Part shown: positions 1 through 11,578 of the stretch, one piece after another
How the letters are laid out: each line of letters starts with the position of its first letter
How positions within the stretch are numbered: position 1 is the first letter of the stretch
Source of the DNA: Gaeumannomyces sp. JS-464
Lineage: Eukaryota; Ascomycota; Sordariomycetes; Magnaporthales; Magnaporthaceae
Assembly: GCA_002197995.1 (NCBI GenBank)
Contig: NGZR01000006.1
Location: 1,550,001 to 1,614,000, forward strand
DNA length: 64,000 nt
Direction of reading: 5' to 3'
Program-made: the position numbers and the translations under genes
The notes under the pieces: model-generated
Told to the model about the DNA's origin: nothing
The model's database searches: none
What the model saw: the letters and a program-made list of their open reading frames with translations, nothing else

Positions 1-262
1 CGGGTGTGCCTAGACGCGGAGGAGAATCTCAGTCGCCTTAATAAAGAGGACCTTTCAAACACCTGGAAATTATAGCACCTGAAGCCAATCGCCTTTTCAG
101 TTGGGTATGGGATCGCCAGAGACCACTCTATGAGATGTACTGGCATCAAATCTATGGAAACGAGCCAGTATTGCGCGAAGATAGGGACATGGAATTTACG
201 TGTTCCCAACGGAGGGACCAAACCGGCCAATATTCCCAAGGGAAATCCCATCCTAGCCTGCC
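1..262 (+). pseudogene. Unrecognised coding remnant at the window edge
   Basis: Two overlapping open stretches read like protein: frame 1 from the edge to about 75, then frame 3 from about 63 to the stop near 272 (contains EANRLFSWVWDRQRPLYEMY). The change of frame suggests a decayed or mis-sequenced 3' end of a gene that begins outside the window. I do not recognise the family. Nothing else is seen before 526. Confidence 0.25.
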
Positions 263-525
263 AATCCAGACTTAATTAGCGGATGCTAACATCTTCCGAG
301 GACAGCTTTATACCAAGAAAAGGGTAATATGTACGCAACTGAGGTAGCCCGGGTCACAGCGTCTGCGATGGAGTTTTGCAAGAACCTCAGAGCCCCGCAG
401 TTTCAATCGCTCAGGCAAGTCCTCGCCTTTTTTGTTATTTCATGAGCGTCCATGTGGCCCGCAGCCGGGACAAGCTCTGTGTCGTGTTTCCGCTAATAGG
501 CTCTTCACACAGCTGGACTATGTAG

Positions 526-1790
526 TCGCGTATTCCCGACGAGCTTCTCCTTCACCTTATCGCTACACAACCGCAAATCACCTCCTTGGAAATCGAGAGG
601 GTATCGGTGTCAGACATCAACGAGGTGCACGTCATCGACAAGCTCGACAACATCGACAAAGGAGAAGAGTACCCGGGCCTTGCATTGAAGCTTTTTGCTC
701 AGCTCACTCAACTGCAACACCCGCCGTGGTTCGCCTATTCCGCCGACGTCCCTAGCCTCACTGTGCCCCTGGCAGCAAGCTCATGTCGGCTGAGAGACAT
801 CAGGATACACAACATCAACCAGGACTGGGATGCAGCGACCTTAGTAGACACCATCAAGTCGAGACAACAGTTGGCAGGTGAAACCACGGCATGTGGGCAA
901 GACTCGCCGCAGCCGCTGGGGCCGCTGGAGTTTCCGTGTCTTGGACGACTATCCATTGAGGGGATTAATTTCGGCAAGGGCTTAATGGAATTCGTCAAGG
1001 CATTTCGCCTTTATCATCTGGACTCGCTCACATTGCGACTCTGCGGCGGCCTTGACACCGTTCTCGATGCAATCATGGCTCAAAAAGATGAGGCCGGCCG
1101 TCCAGTTCCGGTTCGACTGAAGCACTTCGAGATCGACCATCATCAGCCATGGCGTGACCCGCAGACGGCTCAGACGTCATACCCGAGATCTATTCTCCGC
1201 TTCCTCATGTTTTTCCAGGGCCTCGAGAGTCTTGTAATCACTTACTGCCCCGGCCATTGCGACAACTCTTCGCTCAGTGCTTTCCTTCCGCCATGCGGCA
1301 GCATGCGAGTACGCTCAAGTACTTCACATTGCGCGAAGCTGGAGACTTCAACGTTCACGCCCCATCGCCACCGGACGTGTGCTTGGCCCAGCGCATTCCC
1401 CGCTTGACGCGCGAAATGCCGAATTTGAAATGCTTGGGGATTGTATGCAATGAGCATTCAACGAAGTCAAGCGTAAGTGAGAGTGATCCTCAAGACACAA
1501 CATTTTCAATTATTCAGACATACTTTCAGTTCTGACACTGTCCCAGACTCAAAATATCCAGCGGTGGCTCGCTGGAAATCAGAGGCTTGAGGTGCTTCGC
1601 GTTGATTTCAATGGCTGGGAAGAGCCAGAAAGCCGCATCGGCCGATTCCTTTGGGGGGTTCAATCCGCTTCGTAGACTACGGCAGTGCAAAGCTCAAACT
1701 GGGCAACAATCGATTTTTTCTCAATACATTCACCCCCATGTGGATACGGGTGTGCGCCCGCCAAATCTACTATTTTATTAGGCATAACCC
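526..1790 (+). pseudogene. F-box/LRR-like protein, frame-broken
   Basis: The reading frame starts with RIPDELLLHLI, which resembles the first helix of a fungal F-box (substrate-recruiting subunit of SCF ubiquitin ligases). It continues with LRR-like text (SLEIERVSV, LDSLTLRLCGGLD, GLESLVITYC). There is a stop just upstream (523-525) and no clear start, so the 5' end is missing or lies behind an intron ending near 525. The frame breaks near 1288 (CC run) and again at the G6 run 1653-1658. One extra base at each would restore a continuous frame. A plausible intron runs from GTAAGT near 1471 to TTCAG near 1530. Coding text ends near 1790, where AT-rich DNA begins. The F-box family is inferred from pattern only. 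Confidence 0.5.
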
Positions 1791-3165
1791 ATATTTCCAA
1801 ATATGGTTACTTGGAAATAGGCTTGTAGTAAAAGGTTTATGGCTTATAAAATAACATTTTTAGCGATTTTAAATAATTTTGCTTTTATACCATTTTACAC
1901 CGGTATATATACGTTTACCCGGACTTTTCCGCGGGTTTACGGTATTATGCCTCCGTTTATCGCCCGTTGCCGGCGTAAAACCCACGACTTTTTTTTAAAT
2001 ACTAACTTTTATTTTAACTTTTGCTTTAAATGCGGGTATGCTTTTTTTAAACGCTTAACATTTAATAACGTTATTATCGATTTTATATTTTCGGATTACG
2101 AAAATATACCCCGCGTTTTACGAACTATTTCCTTTTTTTTTATAATGTAAACCGTGCTTATTAAGCCAAAAACACTTTTAACCGATAACGTAACTGCTGC
2201 CGTTCGCGAAAAAAGGAAAAGCATTTTATTAATTAAAAAAACCAGCAAATTTTTAATAATTTCCATTACAATTAATTAGTTTTACGTAAACATTATTTTT
2301 TAAAACACCGATAACGAAATTATAGCAAATATTAAGCATTATAAAAAAATTATCCTATTTAAATTTTTTAATACAGTTTAATATAAATTAAAACGTATAT
2401 ACCTTTTTTTATAACATTTAGTTTAAAATTTTATAAAAAATAACCTATTGTAAAACTACGAAAAGCTTTTATTATAAAGCATTATTTTTAACGTTAAAAT
2501 AAATAAAACGGGAATTATTAAACTTTTTATTAATTTAAAAATCTATTAAATTTAAATGATTTATTATTTAAACTTTTCGCAAATACGTGCTTATATATCC
2601 GGTTTTATAGTTTAACATACGCTTATTTTATTTCTCCCGCAAAGCTGAAATCCGAATATATTTTAACTTTGTTCGCTAGTAAAAAAACTGCCGCTTTTTA
2701 GCCTAAAAAACACGTATATAGCTTTTTAAACGTAGGCATACCAGCAAGCAATCCTTTTGCACTTTTAACACTTTCCACGCGCGCGAAAAAAAATAAAAGC
2801 TAAAAGCGTAAAAAAAAGCCAAAGTTAAAAAAAAAAAAGGTGGCGGTAAAAGTTAAACTTGTTTTTCGGGTTATGCGTTTAAGGAAAAAATTAACAAATG
2901 CGACGTTTAGCGAACCGGTTAGCGACATTTTACCTTTGCCAAATTTTAAATTTAGCTTTGCCGTTTACAGCGTTATTAGCATTAACGAAAAGGTTAAGCT
3001 TTATTTTAAAAACGGTAAAAACGAACATAAGTTAACTGGATAAGCATATAAAAATACATTTAAATACGTTAATTTTCCCTTTTAATTTTATGTAATTATA
3101 AAAAGCTAAACGTATATATTAGTATACCTTCGCGTTCCGCTAAAAAAAAATTAATAAAGTTTTTT
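1791..3165. other. AT-rich, RIP-like gene-free DNA
   Basis: Base composition changes abruptly near 1790 to strongly AT-rich sequence with dense TAA/TTA and many stops in all frames. This is the appearance of repeats mutated by RIP (C-to-T at CpA). No intact gene and no terminal repeats were recognised; the source element is unidentified. Confidence 0.6.
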
Positions 3166-3436
3166 TGTTAGTAGGAGTGTTACTCCTGTCCGGGGCCCGG
3201 AGCTTTCCCAAAGTGACACACAAAGATTTATAAATTTGGAAGGGTTCCTGTATTGTGCATAAAGAGGAAGGAGATTTAGCTACAGGAGAGGGGGCCAACA
3301 GGCCCCCTTTTATTTGCGAAAAGGTTTGGGCTTTTAGGTCACGTGGGCCTTGTAAGCCCTGTAGGCCTTGGGAGCCTCCCAGGCCTCCCAGGCCTCCAAA
3401 TCCCTCGAATGCATGCGCCGGAATAACTATCCGACA
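3166..3436 (+). mobile_element. Solo LTR, copy 1
   Basis: This GC-richer island starts TGTTAGTAGGAGTGTTACTC and ends near ATCCGACA. It aligns along its length with the better-defined solo LTR at 18128-18363: shared TAGGAGTGxTACTCCTGT start, an ACAAAGATxTATAxATxTGGAA block, a TACAGGA(A/G)(A/G)GGG block and a CCCCTTTT block. Flanks are ttttt on the left and ttttc on the right, compatible with a decayed 5-bp target duplication. No internal retrotransposon domain lies beside it, so it is a solo LTR or fragment. It is much less AT-biased than the DNA around it. Confidence 0.65.
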
Positions 3437-4236
3437 TTTTCCGCTATTGTTTATATTGCGAAATAAACGAACGCGCGCAAAATCGGGTTCGTCGCTTTTC
3501 GGGAAACGCATTTGCATAAATAAAATTGGTAATAATACGGCGAACGAAACCGAAATTTAAAAAAATGCGAATACGAAAACGAAAGTAATATTTTTTTTTA
3601 ATTCTTAACTTATATATATTTATATGCTTTAACTTATTTTACTTTTATTAAATTATAATTTTAAATTTTTTATATTATTAACCAATTTATCCCTTTTATT
3701 TACCGGTTTAAAATTACATTTTTATTTCCCGTTTAAAATATAATCCTACTTTTAAATTAAAATTTCCAATTAACGCAAATATTAAAAAGTGGATAAGTTA
3801 ATTAAAATTAGTGGATTATAAAAGGTTAATAAAAGTGCGTTTCCCGATGTAATGTATTATTAAAAGCGGTTACGTAAAGCAATATATTAATCGAAATATA
3901 GCAATTTTCGTTCCTTTTTTGCTTTCCATTAAAAAAGCCCGTTTAATTTAATAAGCATTTATTTAGTAAAAGCTAACGTTTTCGTAAAGAAATACTTGTT
4001 AATATTGTAAGCATTTTAAGCGAAAATTTGCTTTACGTAAGTTAACGTTATCGGATTTACCAAAACCCGCTAGTTTTTAATATCACTTTCGAAAAAATAA
4101 TATAAATAATAAAAACGGCTTAAAATAACATATAAGCGTTTAAGTTAAACACAAATACGATAATTATTTTATAAAGTAATAAATTACGCAAATTAATTAC
4201 GTATAATTGGCATATAAATGTATAATAAAACAATTA
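3437..4236. other. AT-rich spacer
   Basis: Very AT-rich sequence without an open reading frame of note; probably RIP-degraded repeat DNA. Nothing specific recognised. Confidence 0.5.
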
Positions 4237-6097
4237 ACGTGGTTTATTAATAAATGGGCCACATTAGTTAATAAGCCATAACACGCGACCACGCGACACT
4301 TTTTCTTTCGCGACCAATTTCTCCGCCTATAACAATGTTAATAAAAAACGACGAAAGCCGGGTAATGCTTACCTTTCGGGCTTTACAATCCAATTTAAAA
4401 CTAAGCATACGGGAAGTTGTAAAAATTTATTCGGTTGCGAAAATAACTTTAACGCGTTAAAAGCGGGGCTTACCTGCTCGACGCGACACTATGCCCGGAT
4501 TACGGAAATTAACGGAATCCGAAAAAAAGGCGCTTATTAAATACATATTTAAGCTGGATTTTCGCGCATTCCCTTTTCGGCATTTTGGTGTTAAAAATAT
4601 GGCTAACCGATTGCTCGCTAAACGCGACGCGGGTACCGTTGGTAAGCGCTAAGTCGAAAGGTTCGTTAAACGCCGCTTGGAGCTTAGCACGCGCTAAATT
4701 CGAAAGTACGATTACTAAAAGGCTAAATGCGAAAATTCTAAGCTCGTTTTTACCTGGTTCGACTTTATGCGAAATACTATAGCCAAATATAGCATTTTGG
4801 ATAACGATATTTACAACTTTAACGAAACCGGCTTTTTTATAGGCATAATCGCCGCCGTTATAATTATTATAACATTAAAAGGCCGTAATAAAGCAAAGCT
4901 GGTTTAGCTTAGCAACCGGGAATGGGTTATAGTTATTTAAAAGGTTAACAATTGCGGTTAAGCAATCCCTTTTTTTATTATCGTTAAAAGGCAGTATTAT
5001 TTGGCTAATTGGTATTCGGAAACCGACTTTTTACGCGATTAAGTTATTGCAACGAGTTTTAACGGGTGGATTACGAACGAGCTCGGTTTAAAATGGATTT
5101 AGCATTTCGATAAATACATAGCATCGCGCGTAAATGGCCCTTATTATTTATTAATGCTAAACGGTTACGAAAACTACCACTCGACGAATTTTAAACTTTA
5201 TTGCTAAAAACATAATATTATTACGTTTTGCATACCTCCGCATTCGTTTTACTTTTTTTAACCGCTTAACGTTAAATGTTTTAGCCCGTTAAAAAAAACG
5301 TACGGTTGATAAATCGAAAATTTAATAAAGTTATACGTTAACCATGTAATTAAAGTCGAGTTTTTTTCGGCGTTTAAAACGGCATTTTTTGCCTTTATAA
5401 CCGAAAAAAACATTTAGGAAGGCTTTTAAAAAGCTAGTTTTGCTTTATTCGATTCGGATTCGGTTTTGAAAAAGTTAAATGTAAGGTTACGAATTTTAAC
5501 TTCCCCGAAAAAGCTTTTAAACGACGCCGAACTTTGGACTTCCAAAACGCCCTAAACAGTTAAAAACGCAACTTCGCAATCCGAATATATTAAAGCTCGG
5601 ATTTCCAATTACCGGAGCAGTTTTTCGTTACTTATACTATCGGCTGTAAACCAATTAACGAAAAAGGCTAAAGCAATTATACATTAAGTTAACCTTTTAA
5701 AAGAAAAGTGCTTCAAATTACAAAAGGCGAACGAGGCGCTAAGCAAACGCCGGAGGGCTAAAAAAACACGTATTTAACAAGGAGGGTTATATATTATCGA
5801 AAAGGTACGAAATGCTTTAAACCAGGAAAAGCTGGATAAATAGTTACAGTAAAAAATGCGCGATTATAGGGGTTAGGAAAAAAGGGCGACGACGATTCGT
5901 CGGCGATGTGGCACTTGCGGCAAAACCGGATATAATGCGCGCATTTGTTAAAAGGAAGTAAAAACGTTTAATGTATACAATTTCGAGTAGTTTAAATGGA
6001 TTTTTAGCGTTGTTAGGTTAGCATACGCGTCGATTAACTGGAGGTTAAAGTGTCGTGGTTTATTAACTAATGTGGCCCACTTATTAATAAACCACGT
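4237..6097 (+). mobile_element. Pogo/Fot1-like DNA transposon, copy A (RIP-degraded)
   Basis: The element is 1,861 bp and flanked by TA on both sides (4235-4236 and 6098-6099). Its terminal inverted repeat begins ACGTGGTTTATTAATAAATG. The interior is collinear with copy C (14632-16492) and holds fragments of a pogo-family transposase (helix-turn-helix Tnp_Tc5 plus DDE_1 superfamily endonuclease): KYIFKLDFRAF near 4540-4570, a tract equivalent to NFNETGF near 4812, and a zinc-knuckle-like CGTCGKTGYNAR near 5910-5945. Many stops interrupt it. Where A and C differ they differ mainly by C/T and G/A transitions, as expected from RIP. It cannot encode an active transposase. Confidence 0.8.
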
Positions 6098-6099
6098 TA

Positions 6100-7437
6100 T
6101 ATTTGCGGAAATGCTTTTGTAAAATACACTTTTAATGGCAAATTTAATAAAAAAGGTTTGCTTAAAGTAAATATATACACGCATATATAATAAATAGCAT
6201 TAAACATATTTAATTTACTTTTTAAAACTGTATAAAACTTAAGCAAAGCTATACTTACTATGCTTTAATTTTAACATTATAAATGCTTTTTCCGAAAATA
6301 AAGCATTTTTAAATAAGCACGTCGTTATTTTTTAATAATGCGTTAAAAACGTTAAAAGTAAAAAAATCGGCAACGTTCGTATTAAAAACGAAAAGATCGG
6401 CGGCGTTTGCATTTGCGTTAATACGGGTTAATATAAGTATATTATACGCGCGATTGCAAGCAAATCGAAACTTTTATATGCGCTTATTAATAGCCGCTTT
6501 AAAAAAATAGTAATAAATTACGCAAAAAAGCTTTATTTTTAAACCTCGATTTGCACGGATAACTTAAAAAAGTATTTGTATTTTTTTACAATTTTAAAAT
6601 ATTGCAAAACAATATTACGTGTAATGCGTGCAAAATGCTTAAAGAAAAACCACGTTATAAACCGGGAATAGGCGTTAATACCACCGTATATGTTAATGCC
6701 GTATATTTTTAACTTTATATAATTATTAATTAATTACATTTAATTCGGGCCGAGCGTAATATATCCGCTTAAGCGCCGTTAACTACGCGTGCGTCGTTTT
6801 TCGATATTAACTGCGTGGTAATTAAAATAAACGCGAAAAGCAAATTTCTCGAAAGCATATATTATTTACTAACGTGTATAAGTGTACAAATATGTGCGGT
6901 TAAAAAAAATGGGCGATATTAAAAATATGTTTATCGACGCGGAAATATTCGTTAAATTGTCGGGAAGTTTCCTTTCGTTTTTCGGCGTTTAGTTAACAAC
7001 GCATGCCGTGCTTTTTTCAAAAAGCAAATAAGCTATTTCAAAAAACGTAATAATTTTCGTTTTAAAAAATAAAAAATATTTGCTCGTCGAAAAATAAATG
7101 TGAAAAAAGCTCGTATATACGGGTAAAAAAAGCGGAAGTTATTATTATACAGGTTTATTATACGGCAATACCTTAATTACAAAAGCGGGAAAATAAAAAC
7201 GATGGGAAATAATAATTTATTTAATTTTGTAAAGCTAAAATAATATTTTAGCAAAAGAAGTGCTTTTAAAATAAGCAGTAATAATAAAATCGCGGATAAA
7301 AATTAAGGTTAATCGCTTGCCGAAGCATAACGGCGGCGTTGTTAAAACGGGAATAAAAATAGTAAAAAAAAGCAAAGAAAAACGCGAAATATAAGTAATA
7401 TACACAGGCGTATAAACGTGTGCGTTTATGTAGGTAT
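6100..7437. other. AT-rich spacer between transposon copies
   Basis: AT-rich, stop-dense DNA with no recognisable gene. Probably remnants of older repeats; no terminal repeats found by eye. Confidence 0.5.
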
Positions 7438-7439
7438 AT

Positions 7440-7690
7440 TTACCCTTTTTTATTATATTATTAATAAAATCGCTAATAAAATCGCTATAAAAATCGCTAA
7501 TAAAATAAGTAATAAAATAAGTAATAAAATAGCTAATAAAATTATTAACGACTTTATTAGCTATTTTATTAGCGATTTTATTAGCGATTTTATTAGCGAT
7601 TTTATTAACTACTTTGTTAATTATTTTATTAGCTATTTTATTAACTATTTTATTAATTGTTTTATTACTTATTTTATTAACGTGTTTTAT
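7440..7690. repeat. Palindromic tandem array of about 12-bp units
   Basis: The left arm repeats AATAAAATCGCT-type units and the right arm repeats the complement, AGCGATTTTATT-type units, with the centre near 7545. The arms could pair into a hairpin or cruciform of roughly 240 bp. The right arm runs straight into the left terminal repeat of transposon copy B, whose own terminus contains TTTTATTAGCGA. The array therefore looks like an amplified transposon end. The Asn-Lys-Ile repeat peptides readable on both strands are a by-product. Confidence 0.7.
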
Positions 7691-9540
7691 TAGCGAATAA
7701 CGCACATTAGCGAATAACGCGTTTTTTATCGCGGCTCGCGTTTTCCACTTCCAATTTTAATTTTTTAATAACCATAAATAGCATCGATATTTAACAAAGC
7801 TAAAATTGTTCTTACCATACGGGCAATCCAATTTAATGCACAATTAAATATGCGTTTAACAGCCAAAATTTACAACGTTTTTAAAGCTACGTTGCGCCGC
7901 CGACGCGTTGGCCGACCTGCTTAACGCGATAGCATGCTTAACTTTCGGAAATTAACGGAATCCGAAAAGGAAGCGCTTATTAAATACATATTTAAGCTGG
8001 ATTTTCGCGCATTCCTTTCCCGACATTTTAATGTTAAAAATATAACTAACCGATTACTTGCTAAACGCAACGCACGCGTCGTTGGCAAATGCTGGGTCGA
8101 AAAGTTCGTTAAACGCCGCCCGGAGCTCGGCATGCGCTAAATTCGAAAATACGATTACTAAAAAGCCAAATGCGAAAATCCTAAGCTCGTTTTTGCGTAA
8201 TTCGACTTTATACGGAACATTATAGCTAAATATATTATTTTAAATAACGATATTTACAATTTCGACGAAACCGGCTTTCTTATAAGCATAATCGCCGCCG
8301 TTATAGTTATTATAACATCGGAAAGCCGTAATAAAGCAAAGCTAGTCCAGCTTAGCAATTAAAAATGGGTTATAGTTATTTAAAAGGTTAATTATTACGG
8401 TTAAGCAATTTCTTTTTTATTATCGTTAAAAAGCAGTACCATTTAGCTAATTAGTATTCGGAAACCAACTTTCCACGCGATTAGGTTATTTTAACAAATG
8501 CTAACAAATAACTTACGAACGAGCTCGGTTTAAAATGGATTCGGCATTTCGATAAACATATTGCAACTCGCAAAAAAGGGTCCCATCGTTTATTAGTGCT
8601 AAACGGGTATAAAAGCTACCATTCGACGAATTTTAAGTTTTATTGCTAGGAATATAACATCGTTACGTTTTGCATACCTCCGTATTCGTTTTACTTTTTT
8701 TAACCGCTTAACGTTAAATGCTTTAGCCGTTAAAAAAAGCGTACGGTTAACAAATCGAAAGTTTAATAAAGTTATACGTTAACCACGTAACTAAAGTCGA
8801 GTTTTTTTCAGCGTTTAAAGCGGCATTTTTTAACTTTATTACCGAAAAAAACATTTAAAAAGGCTTCCGAAAAGCTGGCTTTACTCCTTTTAATCCAAGT
8901 TCGGTTTTGGAAAAGCTAAATGTAAAGCTACGAACTTTAACTCTTTCGAGGGAGCTTTTAAGCAACGCCGAACTTTAGACTTTTAAAACGCCGCGAACAG
9001 CTAAAAAAGTAACTTCGTAATTCGAACATATTAAAACTCGGATTACTAATTACCGGAATAGCTTTTTAACATTTATGCTAACGATTATAAACCAATTTGC
9101 GAAAAGGGCTAAAGCAATTATGCATTGGGTCGCTTTTTTAAAAAAGGAGAATTCCAAATTACGAAAGGCGAACGAGGCATTAAGCAAACGCTGGAAAGCT
9201 AAAAAAAACACATGTCCGATAAAAAAGGTTACATATTATCGAAAAAATACGTAATGTTTTAAATTAAAAAAAGCTGGATGGGTAATTATAGCAAAAAATG
9301 CGCGATTATAAGGGTTAAAAAAGGAGGGCGACGATAACTCGTTAGCAATGTGGCATTTGCGGCAAAACCGGACATAATGCGCACACCTGTTAAAAGGAAG
9401 TAAAAATGTCCGATGTATATAGTTCCGAATAGTTTAAATAGATTTTTTAACGTTATTAGGTCGGTATGCGCGTCGATTAATTAAAGGTTAAGTGTCGGTG
9501 CGTTATTCGCTAATATACGTTACTCGCTAATAAAACACGT
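7680..9540 (+). mobile_element. Pogo/Fot1-like DNA transposon, copy B (variant termini, RIP-degraded)
   Basis: The element is 1,861 bp between TA dinucleotides (7678-7679 and 9541-9542). Its termini begin ACGTGTTTTATTAGCGA, clearly different from copies A and C, although the interior is homologous to them. Homologous parts include KYIFKLDFRAFLSRHFNVKN at about 7985-8043, the stretch equivalent to NFDETGF near 8256-8280, and a zinc-knuckle-like tract near 9350-9380. Numerous stops and transitions make it inactive. It is a second terminal-repeat subfamily of the same transposase lineage. Confidence 0.75.
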
Positions 9541-9542
9541 TA

Positions 9543-11576
9543 ATTATTTTTTTTACCGCATTTATTTATTATATTTTTAAAATTACTGTTTTTTAATTTC
9601 TTAATTTTATAATTAATAAGTTTTATTTAAAAATACTAATATAAACTTAAATAAAACCGTTCGCTTATAAATAAACTAATGATAAAATGTAAAAACTTCG
9701 GTAACCATGTTATAATAATTGTAAAGTTTTATACTCCTTTATAAAACGCTGTTAACTTTTGCCATATTATATAAAAAAATATAAAAAATGTAAACCAACG
9801 TAAACATATGTAAACTTTTTAACTAAATAAAACGTTTTAAACTTTTCTTTTTAAATAAAAAAGCCGAATTAACCGCGTACTTTATTTTTTTAAGCATACT
9901 AATATTAGCCGATGTAAACATAAATTTTATTAAGTTTAAATTACTCGTATTAATTGCTATTTATTTAGCTTTACGCTTTTTATTAGCTATATTATGTTAA
10001 TATGGAAATGCATTTAAACTAATATAAATTGGAATAAAATTTACGCGTTTTAATAACTAGTAAACACTTATAACCATTACTAAAATAATAGCAATTCGTG
10101 TAAGCGCTATTAAAAACAACCTTACCACTTATTATGCCGGCGATGCACTGGTTGTACGGGCCACCACCACGTTTATCGGCGCAAATGCTGCATTTTTCGG
10201 TATTAATTAACACATTTATTAATATATTAACTAATGTAAAATAATATAGGATAAATATAAAACATTTACTTTTATAAACGATTAAATAATTAATTAAACC
10301 TTAAAATTGCTAAAAACGACCGCGGGAAAAAAAAATCGATAAGCTTCCTAGCCGTGCGCTTTTTTTTAAGCTCGATTTCGCGCTAAAGCTTTTATACATA
10401 TAGTTAAATGCGTATAAATATATTCCAATTAATATAAAGCATTTACCTTAGCAAAAACCGCTTTATTTAATATAATATAAAACATATTATTTGTAAATTT
10501 AATAACGTAGTAAAAAACCCAACTGGTTAACTAGCGATTTTCTTAAAAATCGTTTTGCGTGTAATATATAGCATATTAACTTTTATAACGCTAATTTTAA
10601 ACCTAGTAAACCTTTATAAACGCGTTATTATCCTCGCGAGGTAAAAGGGAAAAGTTGCGCGGGCGAATGGTCGTGTTATTAATGTTTTCGTTTATATTAA
10701 AAAAGTTATCGTTAAATAACGCCGTAAACTGGTTGCCACCCGTATTAACCGGTATAATTTAGCACTTAAACGCGAGCGGGTAGCTTTAAGCGCGGCTTTA
10801 TTCGATAAACCACCTATCGCGAATTTATTTTATATAAATTTATTAGCAAATGTTTCGGCGTTAATATTTTAACGAAAAATAACTGTAATAAAATGAAAAA
10901 TAGCGCGCGCGAAAACGCGCGATTCGTAAATTCCAAATATGCAAAAATTAATTAATTATAATCGTTACGCGTAGGTAAATAGGTCGTGACACGTACTGCA
11001 GGTTATTGCTATTTGTGGTAGGATTTAAAAAAAAAGGCAGCTTAAAATTAAATTAATCGATTTAACCTGTGGGAATTGTTTGCCATATTTTAATTAGCTG
11101 GCGCTGCCCCGCACTTGCCGTTCACCTATTAAAATTGGGGAAATAAAATCGTTGTTGCCCAGTTTAAGCTTTGCACTGCCGTAGTAAACCCAACGGGACC
11201 GAGGTTCAAAAAGAGTTAGTGATTTGGGCCTTCGGTAAAAACGGTATACCAAATTTCCAGGTGCTTGTGCTGGAGGATTTATACTGGTCGAAAACCGGCC
11301 TGCACTATTAACCCACGGCTTTTTATTGCAGGATTAAGTACGGAATCGCAGGCTTTTCGCTAGCAGGGAGGCGGGAGGTTTTTAGCTACGTGCGGGTCAA
11401 GCTTGGAAATGATTCGAAAATGACGTACTGCGATGTTATCCGTAAATACGCTAACTTCGGGCTTTAAAAGCTGCCCGATAAGCGACTATGTGATAATTCC
11501 ATAGCACGCTTAAATGTAAAATAGCAATTAATAAAGTTCGTGCTTTTAACTTTTATGGAAATGTAAAAAATGGCTT
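9543..11576. other. AT-rich DNA with a moderately GC-richer island at about 11.1-11.5 kb
   Basis: No gene is recognised. About 11,090-11,500 is less AT-rich and could be a decayed gene or retroelement fragment, but its reading frames are short and match nothing I know. The remainder is stop-dense and AT-rich. Confidence 0.4.
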
Positions 11577-11578
11577 TA

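Noticed and set aside
7440..7690. CRISPR-like repeats
   Set aside because: Units are contiguous without unique spacers, and the organism is a fungus.
7235..7705. 156- and 91-codon frames rich in Asn-Lys-Ile repeats
   Set aside because: Direct translation of the palindromic satellite; readable on both strands, so not a gene.
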